Positions 1 through 5,092 of a DNA stretch of 5,092 bases are shown piece by piece. The stretch is from Chlamydiota bacterium. GTDB lineage: Bacteria; Chlamydiota; Chlamydiia; Chlamydiales; Rhabdochlamydiaceae. Position 1 is the stretch's first letter, and every line of letters begins with the position of its first letter. The stretch lies in assembly GCA_011065235.1 (NCBI GenBank), contig JAAKFB010000142.1, positions 1-5,092 of the forward strand, read 5' to 3'. A program made the position numbers and the translations under genes. The notes under the pieces are model-generated. The model saw only the letters and a list, made by a program, of their open reading frames with translations, searched no databases and was not told the DNA's origin.

Positions 1-1
1 T

Positions 2-505
2 TTGATTGTATATAAAATTGCGCAAAGTATTCTAATTAATTTAGGCACTACTGCTAAAGCTCGCGTGGAAGAACAATTGAAGCAAAAAATAGAGAATCTT
101 GATTTTGTCACTCATGACAAAATCGATAGTGACAACATACCATTGCTTGCTGGCAACGTAGCTCGTGGGTACACATTTACTGATATTAAATATCAAATAA
201 AGGAAATGTTTTCATTTTGTTCTCAATCTTTTCAAAGGGATGGTTTTCCTCTTGAAATTTCAAAATATCATCCAAATATCACCTTTAAAGAAATGGCTCA
301 ATTGGGTGTCCTTCAAGAACTGGCTAAAGAAAATAAACTTGGATTAACTCCGTTGGAGGCTCCCAATAAATGGAAGATTCTCTTAACACTTGATAAAGAA
401 TTGACACAAGAAAAAGCTGAACTTGTTTTTTCTTTGACTCAAACAAGTAATGGAATTGAATTTTCTAAGGAAACTTTCACCATCAAAAGCGGCTTTGTTG
501 CATAA
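2..505 (+). CDS. Hypothetical protein, 3' fragment cut by an IS end
   Basis: An open frame of 167 codons enters from the left edge; the TTG at position 2 is only the first codon visible, and the real start probably lies outside the window. I do not recognise the family. The protein is soluble-looking, rich in Lys/Glu/Leu, with no membrane segment or obvious catalytic motif. A charged, probably helical stretch lies at residues 18-33 (KARVEEQLKQKI), followed by mixed alpha/beta-like sequence. GC is low (about 35% in the segment I counted), below the permeases further right. The last four codons (Gly-Phe-Val-Ala) and the TAA fall inside 491-508, which matches an IS5-family inverted repeat, so the native C-terminus is probably lost and the visible end is an insertion artefact. 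Coding status is supported by length and codon usage only. An effector or other accessory protein is possible but not shown. Confidence 0.5.
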   Translation: MIVYKIAQSILINLGTTAKARVEEQLKQKIENLDFVTHDKIDSDNIPLLAGNVARGYTFTDIKYQIKEMFSFCSQSFQRDGFPLEISKYHPNITFKEMAQLGVLQELAKENKLGLTPLEAPNKWKILLTLDKELTQEKAELVFSLTQTSNGIEFSKETFTIKSGFVA

Positions 506-536
506 ATGAAAAAATCACGAATGCGGAACTGTGGTT
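491..536 (+). mobile_element. Stub of an IS5-family (IS903-group) insertion sequence end
   Basis: Bases 491-508 (GGCTTTGTTGCATAAATG) match the 18-bp terminal inverted repeat of IS903 as I remember it (GGCTTTGTTGAATAAATC) at 16 of 18 positions, with the outer GG end facing left. An ATG inside it (506-508) opens a ten-codon frame, MKKSRMRNCG then TAA at 536-538. Its first residues resemble the Arg/Lys-rich N-terminus common in this transposase group (usually followed by RNW-x-x-Y), and the frame then breaks. No second inverted end and no transposase body occur in the window, so this is a deleted remnant. The right boundary is approximate. The match is from memory, not from a search. Confidence 0.5.
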
Positions 537-556
537 AAAAAATTTTTCTCTGTGGT

Positions 557-736
557 TTATTTGTGTTTTTTGCGGATGTGGCTATGCCGAATGCTATAGA
601 CAAAGTAGATAACGTAGCCCAAGAAGGTCCAGCAAACCAGCTGAATCCAAACAACGGCAGGAAGGACAATCATTTGTATGAGGCAAGCAAGCGTTCCTGC
701 TAAGGGAATCCAAGGATAGAAGGGGACCACAAAGGT
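557..736 (-). pseudogene. 3' remnant of a second YfnA-like amino-acid permease
   Basis: Read on the minus strand, this stretch encodes the last 58 residues of an APC permease and ends at its own TAA (557-559). It aligns without gaps to residues 427-484 of the intact permease at 1812-3275, differing in 18 of 177 bases and 6 of 58 residues (K428V, F432Y, L445I, A448I, I458V, G471V). It covers the final two membrane segments and the basic tail (HSHIRKKHK). Upstream, homology stops at about 735 and the frame meets a TGA at 767-769 inside the PLD gene; there is no start codon or remaining transporter body, so no functional product is expected. Seven other differing codons are synonymous, which suggests divergence while still a working gene and loss of the 5' part later. 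It lies directly downstream of the PLD gene in the same orientation. Confidence 0.8.
559..735 (-). repeat. Direct repeat: permease 3' end, distal copy
   Basis: Partner of the repeat at 1823-1999. Perfectly matching blocks include 601-610, 651-667 and 681-716. Mismatches are at 600, 611, 614, 626, 635, 637, 638, 650, 668-670, 677, 679, 680, 717, 725, 729 and 730. The copy ends 12 bp before the PLD stop codon on one side and about 50 bp from the IS-like end on the other. Confidence 0.85.
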
Positions 737-746
737 CTGCAGTTTT

Positions 747-1799
747 TTATTTTTTTTCAGCAGCTTTCATCCAGTCTTCAACAAAGACTGCATTCACTGC
801 CTGAATTAAATCCGCATCGCTTGTTAGAAGACCGACAGTTCGGTTTTTATCAATTGAGGGCTGATAAAAATTCGTAGAACCTAAATACATCAAGCAATCA
901 TCAAGAATCATCACCTTTGCATGTATATTTAGATCATTGATCAAGTATACGTTACCACCCGCATCTGCAAGTTTTTTTTGGTTATCAATATTATTATCCG
1001 GATTATTAAATCCAAAAGGGTGAGGAGACATGATTAACTTTACATCAACATGATTTTTTGCAGCTTTCATAAACCATTCGATCATCTCTGAATCGGTGAT
1101 ATCTTGTTGATAAATCTTAATGGACCTTTTAGCACTCTCGATTAGCGTTTTGAAAATTTCTCGTTGATTATTTGGCCCCCAAAGAAGATCTCGTTGACTT
1201 CCAATAAACTCTTCGCCATTGATGTCATTCCAAAATGCCTGTATTAATTCACTAATGATCTCTTCACTTTCAATTTTGACTGCAAAATCGCGAGAAGGGC
1301 GCTCATTACTGGTATGCCCTTCCAGTTCTTTATCAAAATTAGTTGTTCCAATAATCGCTTTTTTACCGTCAACAACAATATACTTTGTGTGACTTTGATT
1401 GAACTTTTCTGAACTAGAATATACTTTTACCCCACGTTCTTTGTAAGCATTTAGAGCAGCGTTCTTTTCGACTTTTTTGCCATCCTCAACAATTTCCATG
1501 CTTGTAAGTCTATTTCCAGTAACCACATGTACTTCAACCCCCCTTTTTACTGCCCTATCCAGGGCATCCAGCATATCTTTCTGAGGAAGTTTTTTCTCTT
1601 GAAGCTTATAGGACGCCATCAAAATTTCAGTATTAGCTTGATCAATAAACAAAATGAAAGGATCTCGATTCGGATCGATGCGATCTTGTCGGCAGTTAGG
1701 TAAAAGAATGAGATTATCTCTACCACGCTGAGTAGAACTGATTCCTTTGGGAGAAGCTCCCATAATCAATAAAAATAAAATTAAAATTCTTAAGTGCAT
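747..1799 (-). CDS. Secreted phospholipase D-superfamily protein (two HKD motifs)
   Basis: A 350-residue protein of the phospholipase D/cardiolipin synthase/Nuc superfamily. The N-terminus has a short basic start and a hydrophobic core (residues 2-14, LRILILFLLIMG) followed by ASPKG, consistent with a Sec signal peptide, so the product probably leaves the cytoplasm. Two catalytic repeats are intact: HKD1 has H137, K139, D144 and GTTN at 151-154, with SRDF at 169-172; HKD2 has H293, K295, D300 and GSTN at 307-310, followed by NRTVG at 319-323. The histidines are the expected nucleophile and general acid for phosphodiester cleavage or transfer. The substrate (phospholipid or nucleic acid) cannot be read from sequence. 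The ATG is 12 bp after the stop of the upstream permease with no clear Shine-Dalgarno sequence, so co-transcription is likely. The gene is more AT-rich (segments of 30-43% GC) than its permease neighbour (about 48-53%), suggesting separate acquisition. Chlamydiae are known to carry variable PLD-like genes. Confidence 0.88.
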   Translation of the reverse strand: MHLRILILFLLIMGASPKGISSTQRGRDNLILLPNCRQDRIDPNRDPFILFIDQANTEILMASYKLQEKKLPQKDMLDALDRAVKRGVEVHVVTGNRLTSMEIVEDGKKVEKNAALNAYKERGVKVYSSSEKFNQSHTKYIVVDGKKAIIGTTNFDKELEGHTSNERPSRDFAVKIESEEIISELIQAFWNDINGEEFIGSQRDLLWGPNNQREIFKTLIESAKRSIKIYQQDITDSEMIEWFMKAAKNHVDVKLIMSPHPFGFNNPDNNIDNQKKLADAGGNVYLINDLNIHAKVMILDDCLMYLGSTNFYQPSIDKNRTVGLLTSDADLIQAVNAVFVEDWMKAAEKK

Positions 1800-1811
1800 T
1801 TGAATACTTTT

Positions 1812-3275
1812 TTATTTTGAGGATTTGTGTTTTTTGCGGATGTGGCTATGCCGAATGCTATAGCCAAAGTAGATGACATAGCCCAAGAATGTCCAGCAGA
1901 TTAGCTGAATCCAGACAACGGCAGGAAGGACGGCCATTTGCAGTAGGCAAGCAAGCGTTCCTGCTAAGGGAATCCAAGGAAAGAAGGGCACCTTAAAGGG
2001 GCGGTGAAGGCTGGGCTGGCGATAACGCAAAATGAGCACTCCGAAACAGACGATCGCAAATGCCATCAGCGTTCCAATGGAAGTGAGCTGACCTAAGAAT
2101 CCGACGGGGAAAAAACCACAGATGGCCATTCCAAAAAGGGTCATCACCATGGTATTGAAAAATGGGGTGTGGAATTTCTTATGCACTTTTCCAAAAGCTT
2201 TAGGGAGAAGTCCATCTCTTGACATGCTATAGAAAACGCGGGTTTGTCCAAGGAGCATGACGAGGATGACAGAGGAGAGTCCCATCAAAATTCCAATTTT
2301 TGCAACGTAGCGCAGCCAGACAAAGTTGGGGCCAAATGCATTAAGCGCCACACTGAATGGAGCTGGACCTGTAAGGGCGGTGTAACTGACAACTCCAGTT
2401 AGGACAAGAGCCATGAGAATATAAAGAGAGGCGGCAATCCCAAGTGAGCCAATCATTCCAGTCGGCATATCTTTTTGAGGATTTTTTGCTTCTTGAGCAA
2501 GAGTGGAGAGGGCATCAAATCCGATGAAAGCAAAGAAGACAACCCCTGCACCGCGCAAAATACCACTAAATCCAAACTCTCCAAATGTTCCGGTATTTGG
2601 GGGAATGAACGGAACCCAATTTGAGGGTTTGATAAAGGCAATTCCACAGCCAATAAAAAGGAGAATCACAGTCAATTTGACGATGACCATGAGGTTATTA
2701 AATTTGGCAGCCGCATTAATTCCCACGGCAATCATGATGCCAATTCCCCCCATGATTGCCATCGCGGGTAAATTGACGATTGCTCCGGTTTTCACCCATC
2801 CGGTTCCGATCTCATAGACAAGCGGAGATGATGCGATCTTCATGGGCAAATGCAGGCCAAAATCATTGAGAATACTCGAAAGATATCCCGACCATCCGAC
2901 AGCGACAGTTGCCGAAGAAAAAAGATACTCAAAGGTGAGCCCCCAACCGATCGTCCAGGCAACAATTTCCCCTAAGGTGGCGTAAGAATAGGAGTATGCA
3001 CCGCCAGCAACTGGAATCAGGGAAGCAAATTCTGCATAACAAAAAGCGGCAAATACACAAATTATAGCAGCTAAAAGAAAAGAAAAGACAACAGCGGGTC
3101 CAGCATAGACAGCAGCAGCTTGTCCAACTAGGACAAAAACCCCTGCGCCTATAATAGCGCCAATTCCCATAGAAATCAGGTTTTTTGCTGTCAGGGTGCG
3201 CTCAAGGCCCCCCTTTTTATCTTCTGCTTCTTCTTTTAAATCGTGTATGCTCTTCTTTGCGAATAATCCTTTCAT
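1812..3275 (-). CDS. yfnA: APC-family amino-acid permease, CAT type (YfnA-like)
   Basis: A full-length inner-membrane amino-acid transporter of 487 residues with about 12 hydrophobic segments. Family hallmarks are the glycine-rich broken first helix (GIGAIIGAGVFV, 37-48), AAFCYAEFASLIPVAGGAYS (76-95), FFAFIGFDALSTLAQEAKNP (247-266) and MSRDGLLP (351-358). Overall order and length match B. subtilis YfnA and the CAT group of the APC superfamily as I remember them; the symbol is by similarity and the substrate is not determined. I chose the ATG at 3273-3275 because the N-terminus MKGLFAKKSIHDL aligns with the YfnA start; an in-frame TTG at 3291-3293 would add six residues. Neither start has a strong ribosome-binding site. 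The gene begins 29 bp after the tyrP stop and is followed 12 bp later by the PLD gene, suggesting an operon. Its last 58 conserved codons are duplicated at 557-736. Confidence 0.9.
   Translation of the reverse strand: MKGLFAKKSIHDLKEEAEDKKGGLERTLTAKNLISMGIGAIIGAGVFVLVGQAAAVYAGPAVVFSFLLAAIICVFAAFCYAEFASLIPVAGGAYSYSYATLGEIVAWTIGWGLTFEYLFSSATVAVGWSGYLSSILNDFGLHLPMKIASSPLVYEIGTGWVKTGAIVNLPAMAIMGGIGIMIAVGINAAAKFNNLMVIVKLTVILLFIGCGIAFIKPSNWVPFIPPNTGTFGEFGFSGILRGAGVVFFAFIGFDALSTLAQEAKNPQKDMPTGMIGSLGIAASLYILMALVLTGVVSYTALTGPAPFSVALNAFGPNFVWLRYVAKIGILMGLSSVILVMLLGQTRVFYSMSRDGLLPKAFGKVHKKFHTPFFNTMVMTLFGMAICGFFPVGFLGQLTSIGTLMAFAIVCFGVLILRYRQPSLHRPFKVPFFPWIPLAGTLACLLQMAVLPAVVWIQLICWTFLGYVIYFGYSIRHSHIRKKHKSSK
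1823..1999 (-). repeat. Direct repeat: permease 3' end, proximal copy
   Basis: This 177-bp segment, residues 427-484 of the intact permease, is repeated in the same orientation at 559-735, exactly 1264 bp away, with 18 mismatches and no gaps (about 90% identity). Similarity ends sharply on both sides: the proximal gene continues with three extra codons (SSK) after the shared Lys, whereas the distal copy stops at once. The PLD gene occupies the interval between the copies. Homologous recombination between them would delete the PLD gene and leave one permease 3' end. Confidence 0.85.
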
Positions 3276-3304
3276 AGGGGACAAGGATAGCAAAAGTTTC
3301 TCAT

Positions 3305-4513
3305 TTAGAGCAACTCACTAATGCCCTCAACGATCAATTCGAAAATGACAAAGAGAGCGAGAAGAACCAAGACAACCTTTCCGCCTTTGAGTTGTTCATG
3401 ACGGCGATCCAGGTTTTTTCGGTAACGCCCCGACCAGACCATCATCACGGGAAAAAGTCCCAACAGTAGCGCGCATCCGATTCCTCCCGCATATCCCAAT
3501 GCGCGAAGAAAGATATCGGGATTAAGCATCGCGATGATCGTTGGAGGAAGGTAGACACAAACATATAAAAAAAGTTTGTTTTTTCCCTTTTTTGGAAGAT
3601 TTAGGCCGTCAGACAAAAAGTCAAAAAGTCCCAATGTCACCCCTAAAAATGAAGTCGTCAACGCACAAAACCCAAAGGCTTGTCCAATGGCGTAAATATA
3701 TTGCGCTTGGGCATGTTCTTTCAGAGGGACGATGGCAGAAAGCCCCTGCTGCTTTGCAAGCAAAAGTCCATCCAGAGGGACAATTCCCAGGATGAGATAT
3801 TCCCAAATGATATAGATGAAAAACGGAATACTACTCCCAATGAGAATCACCCTGCGCACACTTTTATATTCGCCATGAAAATAATTGCGCATGCTGGGGA
3901 CAATTCCCTGATAGCTAAACGAGGTGAATACTACAGGTAGAGAAAGGATAGCTGCAGGCCAGTGAAAATTCCCGAGAAGATCGATGTTGACTTTTCCAAA
4001 GCCCACCAACACAAAAACGATAAAAGAGACGATTAGCCCCACCATGAGAATAAAATTGAGACGATCGACAGCACGTGTTCCGATGTAAACTACAGGAGAA
4101 AAAATGAGGACAAAGAGCAAGATAGATATTGAATCTGGCAGCCCGTCTGCGAGCGCCCCAATTGTTTTACCTCCCCCCGCCACGTAGGCAATCGTCAAGC
4201 AATAAAACAGAAACAAATAGAGGATCCAGCTAGCAGCTTTCCCTTTTTTTCCTAGCAAATGAGAGGATAGTGAGACGATATTTGAATCTTTGGGAAGCCA
4301 AAAGCAAGCTTCAAGAAGAAGAAGCCCTGTGCACACAGAAAAAATCCAACAAATCAGATAAATGACAATGGCCGGCCAAAAACCTCCTTGTGCCGTTGCG
4401 ACAGGCAAGGCGAGCATTCCCGCACCAATGGCGGTTCCTGCGACGAGTAAAGACGCACTAAAAATTTTAGATTTCGACATTTTGTTAACGTTCATGATAA
4501 AGCAAATTGACAT
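3305..4513 (-). CDS. tyrP: Aromatic amino-acid (tyrosine) transporter, TyrP-like
   Basis: A 402-residue integral membrane protein with about 11 hydrophobic segments, the size and layout of the hydroxy/aromatic amino-acid permease (HAAAP) family, which imports tyrosine or tryptophan with protons. Recognisable family blocks are GTAIGAGMLALP (26-37), FTSFSYQGIVPS (196-207), IGSSIP (225-230), TTSFLGVTLGLFDF (286-299) and ALGYAGG (338-344), which line up with E. coli TyrP from memory. Three in-frame ATGs are possible (4513, 4495, 4480). The first is preceded by GGAG at a spacing of five bases, so I chose it; the last (MSKSKIFSASLL) gives the N-terminus most typical of the family. The gene heads a likely operon with the YfnA-like permease 29 bp downstream (11 bp if the TTG start is used), and is divergent from pcnB. 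Substrate preference between Tyr and Trp is not resolved. Chlamydiae depend on such transporters for host amino acids. Confidence 0.9.
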   Translation of the reverse strand: MSICFIMNVNKMSKSKIFSASLLVAGTAIGAGMLALPVATAQGGFWPAIVIYLICWIFSVCTGLLLLEACFWLPKDSNIVSLSSHLLGKKGKAASWILYLFLFYCLTIAYVAGGGKTIGALADGLPDSISILLFVLIFSPVVYIGTRAVDRLNFILMVGLIVSFIVFVLVGFGKVNIDLLGNFHWPAAILSLPVVFTSFSYQGIVPSMRNYFHGEYKSVRRVILIGSSIPFFIYIIWEYLILGIVPLDGLLLAKQQGLSAIVPLKEHAQAQYIYAIGQAFGFCALTTSFLGVTLGLFDFLSDGLNLPKKGKNKLFLYVCVYLPPTIIAMLNPDIFLRALGYAGGIGCALLLGLFPVMMVWSGRYRKNLDRRHEQLKGGKVVLVLLALFVIFELIVEGISELL

Positions 4514-4535
4514 TTTGGCTCCAGAACGATATTTT
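4507..4535 (+). promoter_or_regulatory. Candidate sigma70-type promoter for pcnB
   Basis: A perfect -35 box TTGACA (4507-4512), a 17-bp spacer and a -10 box TATTTT (4530-4535, four of six consensus bases). Transcription would start near 4542, giving a leader of roughly 28 nt before the TTG start of pcnB. The -35 box overlaps the tyrP start codon on the opposite strand, so RNA polymerase binding here could interfere with tyrP expression. It is a motif match only, with no experimental support. Confidence 0.45.
4519..4522 (-). promoter_or_regulatory. Ribosome-binding site deciding the tyrP start
   Basis: On the minus strand the sequence reads CTGGAGCCAAAATG, placing GGAG five bases before the ATG at 4513. 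The alternative ATGs at 4495 and 4480 have no purine-rich motif upstream. This is the clearest Shine-Dalgarno sequence in the window; the other genes show none or weak ones. Confidence 0.5.
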
Positions 4536-4569
4536 TTACCTTTAAGCCTTTACCCCTGATTGCTACCTT

Positions 4570-5022
4570 TTGGAACAAAAAGTCATTCCTTTCGAAATAC
4601 ATCAACTCCCCATTGACAAAGTGGATACCCATGCCCTTTATGTGATGGAAAAGCTCAAAAACGCAGGGTTTGTCGCCTATCTCGTGGGTGGAAGCGTTCG
4701 CGATCTCCTTTTGGGACATCGTCCCAAGGATTATGATATCTCCACTTCGGCAAAGCCCGAAGAAATCAAAAAATTGTTTCGCAATTGCCTTCTCATTGGA
4801 CGCCGATTCCGCCTTGCTCACATCCGTTTTGGGAAAAAAATCTTGGAAGTTTCCACTTTCCGCGCAGGAGACCCTGAAAAAGATGAGCTTATCTTGCGCG
4901 ACAACCAATGGGGCTATCCAGAAGAAGATGCCTTAAGACGAGATTTTACAATCAACGCCCTTTTCTACGATCCTTCGAATCAGACGATCATCGACTATGT
5001 AGAAGGTTACGCAGAAGAATAA
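4570..5022 (+). CDS. pcnB: Poly(A) polymerase I, catalytic head only (truncated pcnB)
   Basis: Encodes the N-terminal nucleotidyltransferase head of bacterial poly(A) polymerase, which adds 3' poly(A) tails that promote RNA decay. Visible are LVGGSVRD (38-45), the metal-binding DYD (D54, D56), a likely third carboxylate E93 in EVSTFR, and RRDFTIN (123-129). The stretch IGRRFRLAHIRFG (76-88) is the signature that separates poly(A) polymerases from CCA-adding enzymes. The frame ends with TAA at 5020-5022 after 150 residues, where the family continues with the ED-R-RMLRA region and an RNA-binding body to a total of about 400 or more; the product should lack stable RNA and nucleotide binding and is probably non-functional. 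The start is a TTG at 4570, the only initiation-type codon after an in-frame stop at 4543-4545, without a Shine-Dalgarno sequence; the next Met is residue 26. Divergent from tyrP. Confidence 0.8.
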   Translation: MEQKVIPFEIHQLPIDKVDTHALYVMEKLKNAGFVAYLVGGSVRDLLLGHRPKDYDISTSAKPEEIKKLFRNCLLIGRRFRLAHIRFGKKILEVSTFRAGDPEKDELILRDNQWGYPEEDALRRDFTINALFYDPSNQTIIDYVEGYAEE

Positions 5023-5092
5023 GGACCTCATGGGAGTTGGTGATTTCGTCGTTTAGTACGGGGTGGCTCCAGTGCATATACTGCTCCTGGGA
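5023..5092. other. Unassigned sequence after the pcnB break
   Basis: This tail does not continue PcnB in any plus-strand frame. One plus frame (from about 5019) is open to the edge but reads IRTSWELVISS, unlike the expected head-to-neck region. On the minus strand one frame enters from the right edge and runs to a TGA at 4988-4990, crossing into the pcnB antisense. I cannot identify either. The segment may be foreign DNA joined to pcnB by a rearrangement. Confidence 0.3.

Noticed and set aside
529..557. An 8-bp direct repeat CTGTGGTT at 529-536 and 550-557
   Set aside because: It is short, in AT-rich sequence, and not adjacent to both ends of any element, so it cannot be called a target-site duplication; it might be microhomology at a deletion junction but this cannot be shown.
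535..560. Possible terminator around the AAAAAATTTTT stretch
   Set aside because: The palindrome is only A/T with no GC stem, so a rho-independent terminator is not supported. I saw no convincing terminator elsewhere.
2503..2817. A 104-codon plus-strand frame inside the YfnA-like permease
   Set aside because: It is antisense to conserved permease sequence, proline/methionine-rich in the way antisense of membrane helices usually is, with no independent support.
3276..3293. TTG start at 3293 for the permease
   Set aside because: The ATG at 3275 gives an N-terminus aligning with YfnA; the TTG start adds six unremarkable residues and has only a weak upstream purine stretch.
3541..3940. Short plus- and minus-strand frames within tyrP
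   Set aside because: All overlap the conserved middle of TyrP in other frames and have no recognisable content.
4492..4908. A 138-codon minus-strand frame opposite pcnB
   Set aside because: It lies wholly antisense to well-conserved PcnB motifs and overlaps the tyrP start; its translation resembles no family. It is a shadow frame.
5010..5092. A single frameshift restoring full-length pcnB
   Set aside because: Shifting frame near 5018 gives Ile-Arg as family members have, but the following residues (TSWELVISS) do not match the expected neck region, and the other frame hits a stop soon after.

Overview
The window looks like accessory-flavoured chromosome from a bacterium of the Chlamydiota, probably an environmental (Parachlamydia/Waddlia/Simkania-like) rather than a pathogenic Chlamydia. 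This rests on the chlamydia-like character of the PcnB head and the TyrP transporter as I remember those families, plus moderate GC and sparse Shine-Dalgarno sequences. No database search was possible, so the taxonomic call is moderate.

Layout, left to right. (1) 2-505 (+): the 3' part of an AT-rich gene of unknown function entering from the left. Its last four codons and stop lie inside a sequence nearly identical to the terminal inverted repeat of IS903-group (IS5 family) insertion sequences (491-508), so the gene appears cut by an IS of which only a stub of about 45 bp remains. (2) 557-736 (-): a headless 3' remnant of an amino-acid permease gene. It is about 90% identical, without gaps, to the 3' end of the intact permease at 1812-3275. 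(3) 747-1799 (-): a putatively secreted phospholipase D-superfamily protein with two intact HKD motifs, lying exactly between the two permease 3' ends and clearly more AT-rich than the permeases. (4) 1812-3275 (-): a full-length APC/CAT-type (YfnA-like) amino-acid permease. (5) 3305-4513 (-): a full-length TyrP-like aromatic amino-acid transporter. (6) 4570-5022 (+): the N-terminal catalytic head of poly(A) polymerase PcnB, stopping far short of the family's usual length. (7) 5023-5092: unassigned sequence that does not continue PcnB.

How the genes fit together. tyrP, the YfnA-like permease and the PLD gene run in the same direction with short gaps (29 and 12 bp), so they could form one transcript: two amino-acid importers, fitting an intracellular bacterium that scavenges host amino acids, followed by a secreted lipid- or nucleic-acid-acting enzyme. 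pcnB is divergent from tyrP across only 56 bp. A good sigma70-type promoter candidate for pcnB (perfect TTGACA, 17-bp spacer, TATTTT) overlaps the tyrP start codon.

The most interesting structure is the 177-bp direct repeat of the permease 3' end flanking the PLD gene. About half of the differing codons between the copies are synonymous and both frames remain open, so the distal copy was probably once part of a functional, diverged permease gene. The arrangement fits either a tandem permease pair whose second member lost its 5' part to the PLD gene, or a cassette inserted at the 3' end of the permease that brought a replacement tail.
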